Source: Treponema socranskii subsp. buccale (GTDB lineage Bacteria > Spirochaetota > Spirochaetia > Treponematales > Treponemataceae). Taken from it: a DNA stretch of 64,000 nucleotides. This document shows, in pieces, positions 35,554 to 43,872 of this stretch; position 1 is the first letter of the stretch; each line of letters begins with the position of its first letter. Position numbers and translations under genes: made by a program. The stretch lies in the NCBI RefSeq assembly GCF_024181585.1, contig NZ_CP054258.1, positions 2,542,001 to 2,606,000 on the forward strand. Reading direction: 5' to 3'. The notes below the pieces were generated by a model that was given only the letters and a program-made list of their open reading frames with translations, made no database searches and had not been told where the DNA came from.

Positions 35554-37077
35554 ATGAATACGATAGTTTTAAAAATGGCGGTAAAAAATCTTTTTGCAAA
35601 TAAGGCAAAGCTGATTATTACCCTGTCGCTCATAGGTTTGGGAACTTTTTTTGTTATATCGGGCTTGGGTATTTTAAATTTTGCGATGAAGCAAACCCGC
35701 GATGTTTGCATAAGCGATTTTACCGGCGATATTTTAATTACGGGAAAAAGCGATCAAAAGGGTGTCACTGTGGAGCTTTTGGGCGCGTATCAAAACGCCG
35801 CTATAAGCATGGATTTACCGAAAATGCCCTATGTACTGCCCTTTGAAAAAATTACGGACAAACTGCGCACAATGCCGGAAATAAAGGATTTTACCTCTTC
35901 CACGGTTGCCCTGAGCGTTCTCAAACCGGCCGATTTACCCGATTCGTGGAAACCTTCGGCCGCCGATATGCGGGAAAGCCCCTATATGTATACACTGGGC
36001 ATAGCACCGCAACAATACCGCAGGGTTTTTCAAACCGCTCACATATATGAGGGCGCTTATCCTTCTTCCGATGATGAAAAATTCGTTTTGATTCCTTCGG
36101 AAGTAAAAGAAAAATATGAAAAATACTACGGACGCGAATTAAAAGTCGGCGATGAAATTATTATGACGGCCCTTATGGGAAAAAAGGCAAAGCAGCAGCG
36201 GCTTTTTGTAACGGGCTTTTTTACTTACGCGCATCCTGATACGGCCATATCCGATATTGCGTACACCGACACGGACACCGGCCGCATTCTTGCCGGCATG
36301 ACCCTCGGTGCGCGCACCGCTTCGAACATTCCCGATTCAATCGATTTAAGTCTTTCGGAAAAATCGGAAGACGAATTGTTCGGAAGCGACGATGCCTTTT
36401 CGATTTTTGAAGCGGACGCTTCCGCCGAAAACAAAACCGACTTCGACAACCTTTTGGGAAGTACGGAACTGCGCGACAGGCTGAATCTTGCGGACAACGA
36501 AGCATGGCATCACATAGCAATAAAGCTTAAAGATTCGACAAAAACCGCAAGCCTTATAAAATATTTAAATATCTGGTTTACCGAAGAACATATCAGTGCG
36601 CAAGCTTTGGATTGGAAGGGCGGCATGCATTCATATGTTCGGGCAATAGGAGCGACCCGCGTGTTGTTTATCACCATGCTGGTAATCCTTTCGGTTACGG
36701 TTTTAATCGTGATTATGAATACGCTGGTTGTCGCGGTTATGCAGCGCAATGCGGAAATCGGTACGATGCGGGCACTCGGGGCTAAAAAAAGTTTTGTGCG
36801 TAAAATCTTTTTTACCGAATCCTTTTTTATGTCCATTGCGGGCGTATGTATCGGCGTGATTCTTGCGCTTATAGCCGCCCTCATTGTCAATTCGTTGAAC
36901 ATAGAATTGAACAGAACGCTTTCGGCTATGTTCGGCGGCAAAAGAATGCGCATACATATTTCCATGTTGTCGATTGTCGGAACAATGTTTTCGATGTTTG
37001 CGGCGGGAGTCGTTGCAAACTGGTATCCGGTGCGGCTGGCCCTGAAAATCAGTCCGCTTGAAGCGATAAACCGTTAA
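35554..37077 (+). CDS. ABC permease, FtsX/MacB/LolCE type (first)
   Basis: 507 residues with the type VII ABC layout: TM1 near residues 20-42, a large periplasmic domain (about 45-365), then three TM segments (about 370-395, 420-445, 470-495). The MAVKNLFANKAKLIITL start and the TMRALGAKKSFVRKIFFTESFF coupling segment are typical of FtsX-fold permeases. It should work as a heterodimer with the next gene, pulling lipoproteins or other amphiphiles from the inner membrane. It starts 19 bases after the ATPase. Confidence 0.88.
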   Translation: MNTIVLKMAVKNLFANKAKLIITLSLIGLGTFFVISGLGILNFAMKQTRDVCISDFTGDILITGKSDQKGVTVELLGAYQNAAISMDLPKMPYVLPFEKITDKLRTMPEIKDFTSSTVALSVLKPADLPDSWKPSAADMRESPYMYTLGIAPQQYRRVFQTAHIYEGAYPSSDDEKFVLIPSEVKEKYEKYYGRELKVGDEIIMTALMGKKAKQQRLFVTGFFTYAHPDTAISDIAYTDTDTGRILAGMTLGARTASNIPDSIDLSLSEKSEDELFGSDDAFSIFEADASAENKTDFDNLLGSTELRDRLNLADNEAWHHIAIKLKDSTKTASLIKYLNIWFTEEHISAQALDWKGGMHSYVRAIGATRVLFITMLVILSVTVLIVIMNTLVVAVMQRNAEIGTMRALGAKKSFVRKIFFTESFFMSIAGVCIGVILALIAALIVNSLNIELNRTLSAMFGGKRMRIHISMLSIVGTMFSMFAAGVVANWYPVRLALKISPLEAINR

Positions 37078-37087
37078 GGAATAACAG

Positions 37088-38422
37088 ATGAATATATTGA
37101 AAATTGCATTCAAAAACTTAAACCGGCAAAAAAGGCGAAGTATTTTACTCCTGCTTGCCGTTGCCTTTGCATTTTTAGTCGTTGTTTTTATGGACGGAAT
37201 GACCGCCGGCGCTTTAAAAAGCATGACCGGAGAAATCGCAAAGATTGTGGGCGGCCACGTATACATAATCGGTGCACAAAAAGGACCCGACAAAGATGAG
37301 GATGATGAATCGCTTAAAACTTTAAACCGCGAAGAAATAGACCTGATTGACGGCATTGTCAAACAAACGGGCATAGAAGCCGAGTACGTTATCAAGCGGA
37401 TGCGCAATGACGGCAAACTTATTTTCGAAGGGAAAGAAGCAAGTTCGCAAATCGACGGCTGCGACTTTGAAAGCGAAAAACTGCTGCACGACAGTATTTT
37501 ATTTAAAGAAGGAAGCTGGGAAGGTATGAAAAAGGAAAACGCCCTTTTAATTTCCGAAACAACCGCCAAAGCTTTAAACGCCGGACTTCACGATGTAGTT
37601 TTATATGAAACAAAAACGGCATCGGGGCAGTTGACGGTTGCCGAATTGCAAATTGAAGGTATTGCCGTAGACCGCTCGGCTTTCGGCGGCATTACGAATT
37701 ATATCAATTTTGAATATGCACGTACTATAAGTCAGCTTCCTGAAGGGGTAGTCGAAGTGTATGCGCTTTTTCTTAAAAACCCGGATATGCAGGAAGTTCT
37801 TGCCGACAAAATTGAAAAAGAACTTGCAAAAACTGCCGAGGTTATCGACAGAGCGCTTGCAAAAAAAACCAGCCCGTCAAATCCCGGCAACTATATGTTT
37901 TCACAACTGGACGAGGGAAAATGGGAAGGTACAAAATACGGCGTTATCACCTTTTTCGACTTTGCACCGCAAATGGCAACCCTTATGTGCACATTGCAGT
38001 TTGTAAGCTTCGGTGTTTTAGCCGCCCTTTTGCTTATTACGATGATAGGTATTTCAAACACCTTTAAAATAATCGTACACGAACGCAAGGGCGAAATCGG
38101 TACTATGCGCTCCTGCGGCGTCGGACGCGGCAGTATACGGGCTCTCTTTATCGCCGAAGCTTCGTTTTTATCGATTATCGGAGCCGCCGCGGGTTTTGTA
38201 CTTGCTCTTATTATTATGCAGATTTTTACCCTTATACCGATTGCAAAAGATTCTTCGTTTGCAGTTTTTACAAAAAACGGACATTTTACATGGATTCTAT
38301 CCTTTGTGCCGGTTGTTATAAAATTCCTCACCGTGTGGGTTTTAACATTGCTGACGGTAGCGGGCTCCGCCTCCCGGGCGGCAAACATGGTTCCGGCCGA
38401 AGCATTGCGGGCGGGAAAATAA
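37088..38422 (+). CDS. ABC permease, FtsX/MacB/LolCE type (second)
   Basis: 444 residues, same layout as its neighbour: start MNILKIAFKNLNRQKRRSIL, TM1 about 19-38, periplasmic domain, and three C-terminal TM segments with the coupling motif GEIGTMRSCGVGRGSIRALF. It lies ten bases after the first permease. A structured leader element (38446-38654) separates it from the LolA-like gene, so the last two genes of the run may be regulated on their own. Confidence 0.88.
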   Translation: MNILKIAFKNLNRQKRRSILLLLAVAFAFLVVVFMDGMTAGALKSMTGEIAKIVGGHVYIIGAQKGPDKDEDDESLKTLNREEIDLIDGIVKQTGIEAEYVIKRMRNDGKLIFEGKEASSQIDGCDFESEKLLHDSILFKEGSWEGMKKENALLISETTAKALNAGLHDVVLYETKTASGQLTVAELQIEGIAVDRSAFGGITNYINFEYARTISQLPEGVVEVYALFLKNPDMQEVLADKIEKELAKTAEVIDRALAKKTSPSNPGNYMFSQLDEGKWEGTKYGVITFFDFAPQMATLMCTLQFVSFGVLAALLLITMIGISNTFKIIVHERKGEIGTMRSCGVGRGSIRALFIAEASFLSIIGAAAGFVLALIIMQIFTLIPIAKDSSFAVFTKNGHFTWILSFVPVVIKFLTVWVLTLLTVAGSASRAANMVPAEALRAGK

Positions 38423-38445
38423 AAATTATAATCAGGAGGTACGAT

Positions 38446-38654
38446 AAAAAGTGTCGTCTGAAATATCGCCGACACTTTTTATTTCGAGTTTGCGTGGATG
38501 TTTGCAGAAGACGTGTATACGTGCCGTTTCGATAAAAATCGAATGAATACGATATACTTTATTTTGCAAACTCGACTATTGAACGTGTGCGCTCTTGCGC
38601 ACGGCTAAAAACTTTTTCGGAAATTGATATTTCCTGCAAAAGTTTTTATGGGAG
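38446..38654 (+). repeat. Structured leader element, copy C
   Basis: First hairpin AAAAAGTGTCG/CGACACTTTTT (38446-38456, 38470-38480) around GTCTGAAATATCGCC; then CGAGTTTGC at about 38484 pairing with GCAAACTCG near 38570, enclosing a promoter-like TTTCGA...TATACT; the GTGCGC/GCGCAC hairpin (38587-38602); the AAAAACTTTT/AAAAGTTTTT hairpin (38607-38647); and GGGAG at 38650-38654. It is nearly identical to copy A over about 190 bases, but the first stem has a different sequence with pairing kept. The first hairpin with its T-run could also end the upstream transcript. Confidence 0.85.
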
Positions 38655-38659
38655 ACGAT

Positions 38660-39415
38660 ATGTTCAAAAAAACAATAATTGTATTTTGCGCACTTTTGTG
38701 CGCGCCTTTCGTTTTTGCACAAGTGCCCGATACCGAAACGATGTACGCTATTATGGATAAGGCTTTTGTTAACAACAACTTTTTGGAAGACTTTACCTGT
38801 ACCCTTTCGTTGATTATCGAAAAGCCGAACGAACCGAAAGAAGCCGCCCAATTCAAATTATTCCGGCGCGACGTAAAAGATCAAACCTGCCTTGTGCAAA
38901 TTGCGCCCGAAGCGGACAAGGGTGTCGGCTACCTTCAGGAAAAAAACAACCTGTGGGCATACGACCCCATATCGCGCAGTTTTACGCACTCGTCCCTTAA
39001 ACGTAATTTGGGCAACAGCGATGCGAAAATATCGGATGTAAACAAAAAAGAAAAATTTAAAGATTCGTGGGAAATCCTTAACATAGAAGAAAGCAAACTC
39101 GGCAAATTCGACGTATACGCGGTAACCGCCAAAGCCCTCGATAAAGACGCTTCTTATGCGCAGGAAAAGTTTTTTGTGCGAAAAGACGAAGGCTTGATTT
39201 TAAAAGTCGAAAGCTACGGAGCAAGCGGCCGCCACATGAGGACTACCCTCGTTCCCAAATATGCAAAGGTAAACGGGGTACCCCTTCCCGTCCATCAAAT
39301 TCACATAAACGAATTGGTAAAGGGAGAAAAGACGACGCAAATTTTTGCAGACTTCGACAATTCGAAAATCCCCGACGTCGTCTTTACAAAGGCCTATTTG
39401 GAGAAAATAAACTGA
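38660..39415 (+). CDS. LolA-like outer-membrane lipoprotein-sorting protein
   Basis: 251 residues from the ATG at 38660, five bases after GGGAG; the frame also extends back to 38624 inside the leader. A signal peptide ends near VFA-QVP. The mature part has the LolA-like pattern: FTCTLSLIIEKPNEPKEAAQFKLFRRDVKDQTCLVQIAPEADKG and LWAYDPISRSFTHSS, with later WEILNIEESKLGKFDVYAV. It should shuttle a lipidated cargo through the periplasm between the ABC permeases and the outer-membrane protein encoded two bases downstream. Confidence 0.85.
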   Translation: MFKKTIIVFCALLCAPFVFAQVPDTETMYAIMDKAFVNNNFLEDFTCTLSLIIEKPNEPKEAAQFKLFRRDVKDQTCLVQIAPEADKGVGYLQEKNNLWAYDPISRSFTHSSLKRNLGNSDAKISDVNKKEKFKDSWEILNIEESKLGKFDVYAVTAKALDKDASYAQEKFFVRKDEGLILKVESYGASGRHMRTTLVPKYAKVNGVPLPVHQIHINELVKGEKTTQIFADFDNSKIPDVVFTKAYLEKIN

Positions 39416-39416
39416 T

Positions 39417-40946
39417 ATGAAAAAATCAATACGTTTGCCGCCGGCTCTTTTTTTACCGGCAGTCCTCTTGTTATTGCCCGTCCTTATACCGCACGGCGCG
39501 CCTTTTTTACAGGGCGGTTTGTATGCACAAGATACACAGAAAGCAAGCGAAAGCGCTTCTTTGGAAGATGAATTGTTCGGAGGCGATGAAGACCTTTTTG
39601 TTTCCCCCGATAAAGCGCACACCGCGTCGAGCTCAACGGATTCCGATTCGCCAACAGACGACCGTCCGCTTAAATTTCAAGCCGATTTACAAAAGGCTAT
39701 GCTTTCTCTTGAAGGAGAAAAACTCCGTATCGGCGGTTCGCTCGATTCGTCTTTAAAGTTAAGCTGTAACTGGACGGAACCCTATGAGCCGAAGCCCGAT
39801 TCAACACTGAAGACAACCTTAAATGCAAATCTTTTTTTTGATGCGCGCCCTGTCGAAAATTTAAAAATCTACGGTAAATTCCGCTTCGGTTTTCCGTTTG
39901 AAAAAAACCTTGCAGGACAGGCAGTCATTGCTGTTCCGCCCTCACTCATCCCCGGCGGCGCACAGCTTCCCGCTTTTGTAAATGTTCCCGGTGCGGTAAA
40001 TATTTCCATCCGCGAATTATATACCGACTTTTCGCTTAAAGATATTGCCTTTTTCCGCTTCGGAAAGCACGCGGTAAAATGGGGTACGGGGTATTTTTAC
40101 AGTCCTGCGGATATTATCAATATTTCGCGGATTGACCCGCAGGATCCGGAAGCCGATAAAGAAGGCCCTCTTTCTCTTCGCACGCACATTGTGATTCCCG
40201 GAACTCAGCACAACTTGTGGTTCTATCTCTTACCGCCTACGGACAGCGGCTTTAAAATCGAAAACACGGCTGTGGCGGCAAAGGCGGAATTCGTGTTCGG
40301 AAACTGGGAATGGGGAATCGGCGGACGCTACAGGTACGAGCAGGCGCCGAAACTGATTACAACCCTGTCGGGAAGCATTGCGAGAAAGGTTGCCGTATTC
40401 GCCGAAGGCATCTTTGCATGGGGAAGCGATTACACGTATTACAAAAACGGCGACTACAACAGCGGATACGAGGAAAAAAACAAAGCCTTTTTTCAGGCAA
40501 CGGCCGGAGCTTCGTACAGCAATGCCAAAACGTACACAAGCGTGGCAGCCCAGTATTTTTATAACGGCTTCGGCTATCGGGACACAAAAGAAGTGCAGTC
40601 AATTATAAAAACCGGTTTTGCAGAAGCACAAAAAGGGAATTTTTTACATAGCTCCGTTCGAGCGGCGGAAAATATCACTTCCATGGGATATATCGGGCAG
40701 CATTACATCGCTTGTACGCTTTCTCAAAACAAAATCGGAACGGAAAAACTGCGGGCTCGGCTGTTTCAGCAGTTTGCAATTTCCGAGCTTCAGGGCATGA
40801 GCGTTTTGACTTTTTCGTGGAAACCGAACCGCCTTATCGGCTTCGATATAGGCCCTGCTTTTACCTACCCCCTGAGCCGCGAATCCCAGGTAAAAAGCAC
40901 CGCCGGCTTCAACCTAACCGTAAAGATGGGCGGCGGAAAGTTTTAA
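39417..40946 (+). CDS. Outer-membrane beta-barrel protein of the export operon
   Basis: 509 residues. Signal peptide with cleavage near LYAQ-DTQ, then a Ser/Asp-rich acidic linker (about 40-95). From about 100 on there are many alternating amphipathic strands with aromatic girdle residues (LKIYGKFRFGFPF, FFRFGKHAVKWGTGYFYSPADI, EWGIGGRYRYEQAP, KVAVFAEGIFAWGSDYTYY), predicting a porin-like barrel of about 16 strands. It starts two bases after the LolA-like stop. In comparable operons such a barrel receives cargo from the LolA-like carrier, but the cargo here is unknown. Confidence 0.8.
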   Translation: MKKSIRLPPALFLPAVLLLLPVLIPHGAPFLQGGLYAQDTQKASESASLEDELFGGDEDLFVSPDKAHTASSSTDSDSPTDDRPLKFQADLQKAMLSLEGEKLRIGGSLDSSLKLSCNWTEPYEPKPDSTLKTTLNANLFFDARPVENLKIYGKFRFGFPFEKNLAGQAVIAVPPSLIPGGAQLPAFVNVPGAVNISIRELYTDFSLKDIAFFRFGKHAVKWGTGYFYSPADIINISRIDPQDPEADKEGPLSLRTHIVIPGTQHNLWFYLLPPTDSGFKIENTAVAAKAEFVFGNWEWGIGGRYRYEQAPKLITTLSGSIARKVAVFAEGIFAWGSDYTYYKNGDYNSGYEEKNKAFFQATAGASYSNAKTYTSVAAQYFYNGFGYRDTKEVQSIIKTGFAEAQKGNFLHSSVRAAENITSMGYIGQHYIACTLSQNKIGTEKLRARLFQQFAISELQGMSVLTFSWKPNRLIGFDIGPAFTYPLSRESQVKSTAGFNLTVKMGGGKF

Positions 40947-41287
40947 TAACTTGTCTTTTGTTTTAAACCGTGACCGGTTATTAAGCACACTGTTTTATCA
41001 TCTTTTGATATACAACCGCTTTCCGAATCTTTTTTATAAGCGGCATATGAAACGGCAGACGAAGCCTCGCAAAATATACCCTCCTGCTTTGCAAGCAATG
41101 AGCGACTGTTTTTTATATCTTCTTCCGAAACGGAAATTGCAGCACCTCGGGATGCATATATTGCCTGCAAAGTGTGAGTGTCGTCGTCGTTATAAGACAA
41201 TAATGGATCCGCTATGGCAGTCGCTATCGTATATACCCCATAATCCCTGTCTGGCAGGAAAATCCGTTTGTGCGGATGCATGGGCAA
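40943..41287 (-). pseudogene. C-terminal fragment of a threonine synthase-like enzyme
   Basis: The frame carries TIATAIADPLL, ASRGAAISVSEEDIKNSRSLLAKQEGIFCEASSAVSYAAYK and VCLITGHGLKQ, matching the last ~110 residues of PLP-dependent threonine synthases. The catalytic Lys and PLP-binding domains are absent; traces continue upstream in other frames (about 41290-41340). It abuts the 3' end of the barrel gene and is head-to-head with another fragment at 41349. Confidence 0.65.
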
Positions 41288-41348
41288 AGGGAGCGGAACC
41301 CATTCCCGCTTCGTTTGAAGCGGTTCCTCTGGACAAGCCGTATCTTAA

Positions 41349-41627
41349 TGCCAAAAATTCGGGACTTTTATAAACTCTTTTACCGCCTTAAATGAAAGTG
41401 ATAAAAAAGAATTTTTTTCCGGGAATATAGACGATTTGCTTGAAGAAATGATGATAGATGCTGTCTTTAATATAGGCAAAACCAAGGAAGATTTGACAAA
41501 AGAAGATAAAATTAAAATCGTACAATATTTAAATAATAAGGGATTCTTTCTGATAAAAAAAGCCGCCAACAAACTAGCGGCATTTTTAGGACTTACCCGC
41601 TATACCATATACAACTATCTCAAATAA
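41349..41627 (+). pseudogene. C-terminal fragment of a YheO-like HTH regulator
   Basis: Open from 41349 to the stop at 41627 with no good start. It reads FINSFTALNESDKKEFF, LLEEMMIDAVFNIGK and then NNKGFFLIKKAANKLAAFLG before TRYTIYNYLK, the C-terminal HTH_22 domain of YheO/PAS-type regulators. The N-terminal PAS-like half is missing. It sits head-to-head with the threonine synthase remnant, pointing to a rearrangement joint at about 41340. Confidence 0.65.
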
Positions 41628-41828
41628 TAGTTCATTTTTATTCTCTTGTGCCGATAAACAGCGCAGGTAAACGCGCCGACGATATCTCCGCGAATACCGA
41701 CGAAGAAACGTATTACGAAAAATCGTGCGGCGGCGAAAGGCGAACTCCATTCACACTGATTAATTCGCATTCGAATTAATCAGTGTTTCCTTAGATTTGC
41801 CTGTAACCCACTTTCAGACGTTGTTCTC
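41628..41828. other. Short gene-free stretch with a perfect hairpin at the island edge
   Basis: Holds a 15-bp perfect stem ACACTGATTAATTCG (41753-41767, partner 41772-41786, loop of 4), just beyond the rbsB stop; it lacks a long U-run on either strand and may end transcription weakly. A short open stretch at about 41653-41780 (DDISANTDEETYYEKSCGGE) has native-looking codons and may be gene debris. Confidence 0.5.
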
Positions 41829-42815
41829 TTACTGCTGGCTTACAATCTTGACTTCTCTCTTCGAATCATAGCTTCCGGCATCCTTAGCCTCCAGTACTTG
41901 ATTTCCGAGAATGACGCTCTTGGGAACCTCTCCGCCCTCAAGGTAGGTATGCGCAGCTTCCAGAATGGATACGCCAAGTCCATAGGGCGGTTCGGAAATG
42001 GACGCCTCGATTTTACCTTCCTTCATTGCATCAATGGTGTCGTCGATGCAGTCACAACCGATTATTGTGATCTCACCCAGACGCCCTGCAGCCTCAATTG
42101 CCTCCACAGCTCCAAGCGCCATTTCATCATTTGCCGCATACAGACCGTCGATCTGCGGGTTTGCAGAAAGGATATTCTCCATCACGCTCATGGCTGTTGC
42201 TCTATCAAAGTTTGCAACCTCGGACTGCACTACCTTGATCTCCGGATACTTTTTGATCCGCTCCGAAAATCCCTGATGTCTGTCCTGCGCAACATTGCTG
42301 CCCATGATGCCCTGAAGCTCCACCAGCTTCCCTTTTCCTCCAAGAGCTTTTGCAAGATAGTCTGCCGCCATGGCTCCCGACTTGATCGCGTCATAGCCGA
42401 TATGCGCCACAACTTCTCCGCCATTTGACTTTCTGTCCATGGTAAAGACCGGAATTCCTGCCTCATTGCAGGCCTCAATGGAAGGAATGATGGCATCGGA
42501 ATCACAGGTATCTACAATGATTGCCGCCGGTTTCATAGCGATCAGGTTCTCGACGTCCTTTGCCTGAATGGCCGGATTGTCCTGTGCATCCGTTGCCACA
42601 ATTTCAATGCCATACTTCGAAGCCGCATCCTTTACACCCTGCTGTACCGATACGAAGAAGGGATTGGTCTGTGTGTTCATGGAAAGCCCAATCATCATCC
42701 CGTCTGCAGTACCGCTTTTTTTTGCCTGAGTTGCCGCTTTTCCTCCGGCACGGCAGCCGATCAGGGAGACTGCCATAATCATTGCTAACGCTGCTGTCAT
42801 AAGCCTTTTTTTCAT
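41829..42815 (-). CDS. rbsB: Ribose ABC transporter, substrate-binding lipoprotein
   Basis: 328 residues from the ATG at 42815, with AAAGGAGG six bases upstream. The lipoprotein signal ends at LIGC. The periplasmic-binding-protein fold follows (IGLSMNTQTNPFFVSVQQGVKDAASKYG, VDTCDSDAIIPSIEACNEAGIPVF, AANDEMALGAVEAIEAAG), typical of D-ribose binding proteins. It delivers ribose to RbsC/RbsA encoded upstream. Last gene of the minus-strand rbs unit; the style is Firmicutes-like. Confidence 0.92.
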   Translation of the reverse strand: MKKRLMTAALAMIMAVSLIGCRAGGKAATQAKKSGTADGMMIGLSMNTQTNPFFVSVQQGVKDAASKYGIEIVATDAQDNPAIQAKDVENLIAMKPAAIIVDTCDSDAIIPSIEACNEAGIPVFTMDRKSNGGEVVAHIGYDAIKSGAMAADYLAKALGGKGKLVELQGIMGSNVAQDRHQGFSERIKKYPEIKVVQSEVANFDRATAMSVMENILSANPQIDGLYAANDEMALGAVEAIEAAGRLGEITIIGCDCIDDTIDAMKEGKIEASISEPPYGLGVSILEAAHTYLEGGEVPKSVILGNQVLEAKDAGSYDSKREVKIVSQQ

Positions 42816-42906
42816 TTCGATCCTCCTTTGAATCCTTCGATTTCTTTTATTTGTTCCCCTGCACGCAGGGTTATATCTATGATTTCCATGCCGCTTGTGG
42901 TATGCA

Positions 42907-43872
42907 TTACACCTCTGCTCTTGCGGAAAGCTCATTGACCTTCTTATCCGCAAGTACAGCCAACAAAATTACTATGCCCTTTACAATATTGGTAGCATGC
43001 GGATCTATTTTCATCAGCGTTAAAAGATTGTCAATAATGCCCATGATAATTGCACCAACCACTGTCGGCAGAATAAAGCCGCTGCCGCCGCTCAAACTGG
43101 TTCCTCCTAAAATCACTGCTGCTATCGCATCCATTTCAATACCCTCTCCTCCGGTAGACTGCGCAGAGGCAAGCCGCGAGGTAAGCACGATACCCGCAAC
43201 AGAGCACATCAGTCCATTGATTGTATATACCATCCACTCTGTTACTCTGATACGGATTCCGGCAAGCCTCGCCGCCTCTCTGCTACCGCCCAGTGCATAA
43301 ACCGCTCTTCCAAACGGAGTCTGTGTAAGCACATAGTGTCCAAGCAGAAAGAAAATAATCACCAGCACAATCGGCAGCGGGACTCCAAGGAAACTCCCCT
43401 TTCCGATAAACTTATACACTGCATTTTTAACGGCAATCGGAGAGCCCCGCGTATAGACCAGTACGCAGCCCCGAAGCAGGGTCATCATGCCAAGCGTCGC
43501 AATAAATGCAGGGATGCCGCAGTATGAAACAAAGAAGCCGTTGACCATACCACAGAGGACACCCACCATCACTGCTACAAAAACCGCCAGCAGTATATTG
43601 TCTGTTGTCCGAAGAACACCTGCGGACAGAGCACCCGTAAGCCCTACAATCGAACCAACGGACAGATCTATTCCTCCTGTCAGAATCACAAAAGTCATCC
43701 CGCAGGCAACCAGCCCGCCCACCGCTACCTGACGAATTACATTAAACAGGTTGCTGACGCTCAAAAAATTCTTTGACAGAATGGTTGCAACAACACAGAT
43801 GAACAGTAAAATCAATACCGAGCGATAGATATTGACCTGTGATATCAGCACTCGCTTATTTAATTTATTCAT
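42907..43872 (-). CDS. rbsC: Ribose ABC transporter permease
   Basis: 321 residues with 8-10 membrane segments. The signature GLVACGMTFVILTGGIDLSVGS and the cytoplasmic loop YALGGSREAARLAGIRIRVTEWMVY identify the RbsC/AraH-type permease family. It forms the channel for ribose entry. Its ATG overlaps the rbsA stop by four bases (43869-43872); rbsB follows after 91 bases, as is common where the binding protein is made in excess. Confidence 0.93.
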   Translation of the reverse strand: MNKLNKRVLISQVNIYRSVLILLFICVVATILSKNFLSVSNLFNVIRQVAVGGLVACGMTFVILTGGIDLSVGSIVGLTGALSAGVLRTTDNILLAVFVAVMVGVLCGMVNGFFVSYCGIPAFIATLGMMTLLRGCVLVYTRGSPIAVKNAVYKFIGKGSFLGVPLPIVLVIIFFLLGHYVLTQTPFGRAVYALGGSREAARLAGIRIRVTEWMVYTINGLMCSVAGIVLTSRLASAQSTGGEGIEMDAIAAVILGGTSLSGGSGFILPTVVGAIIMGIIDNLLTLMKIDPHATNIVKGIVILLAVLADKKVNELSARAEV

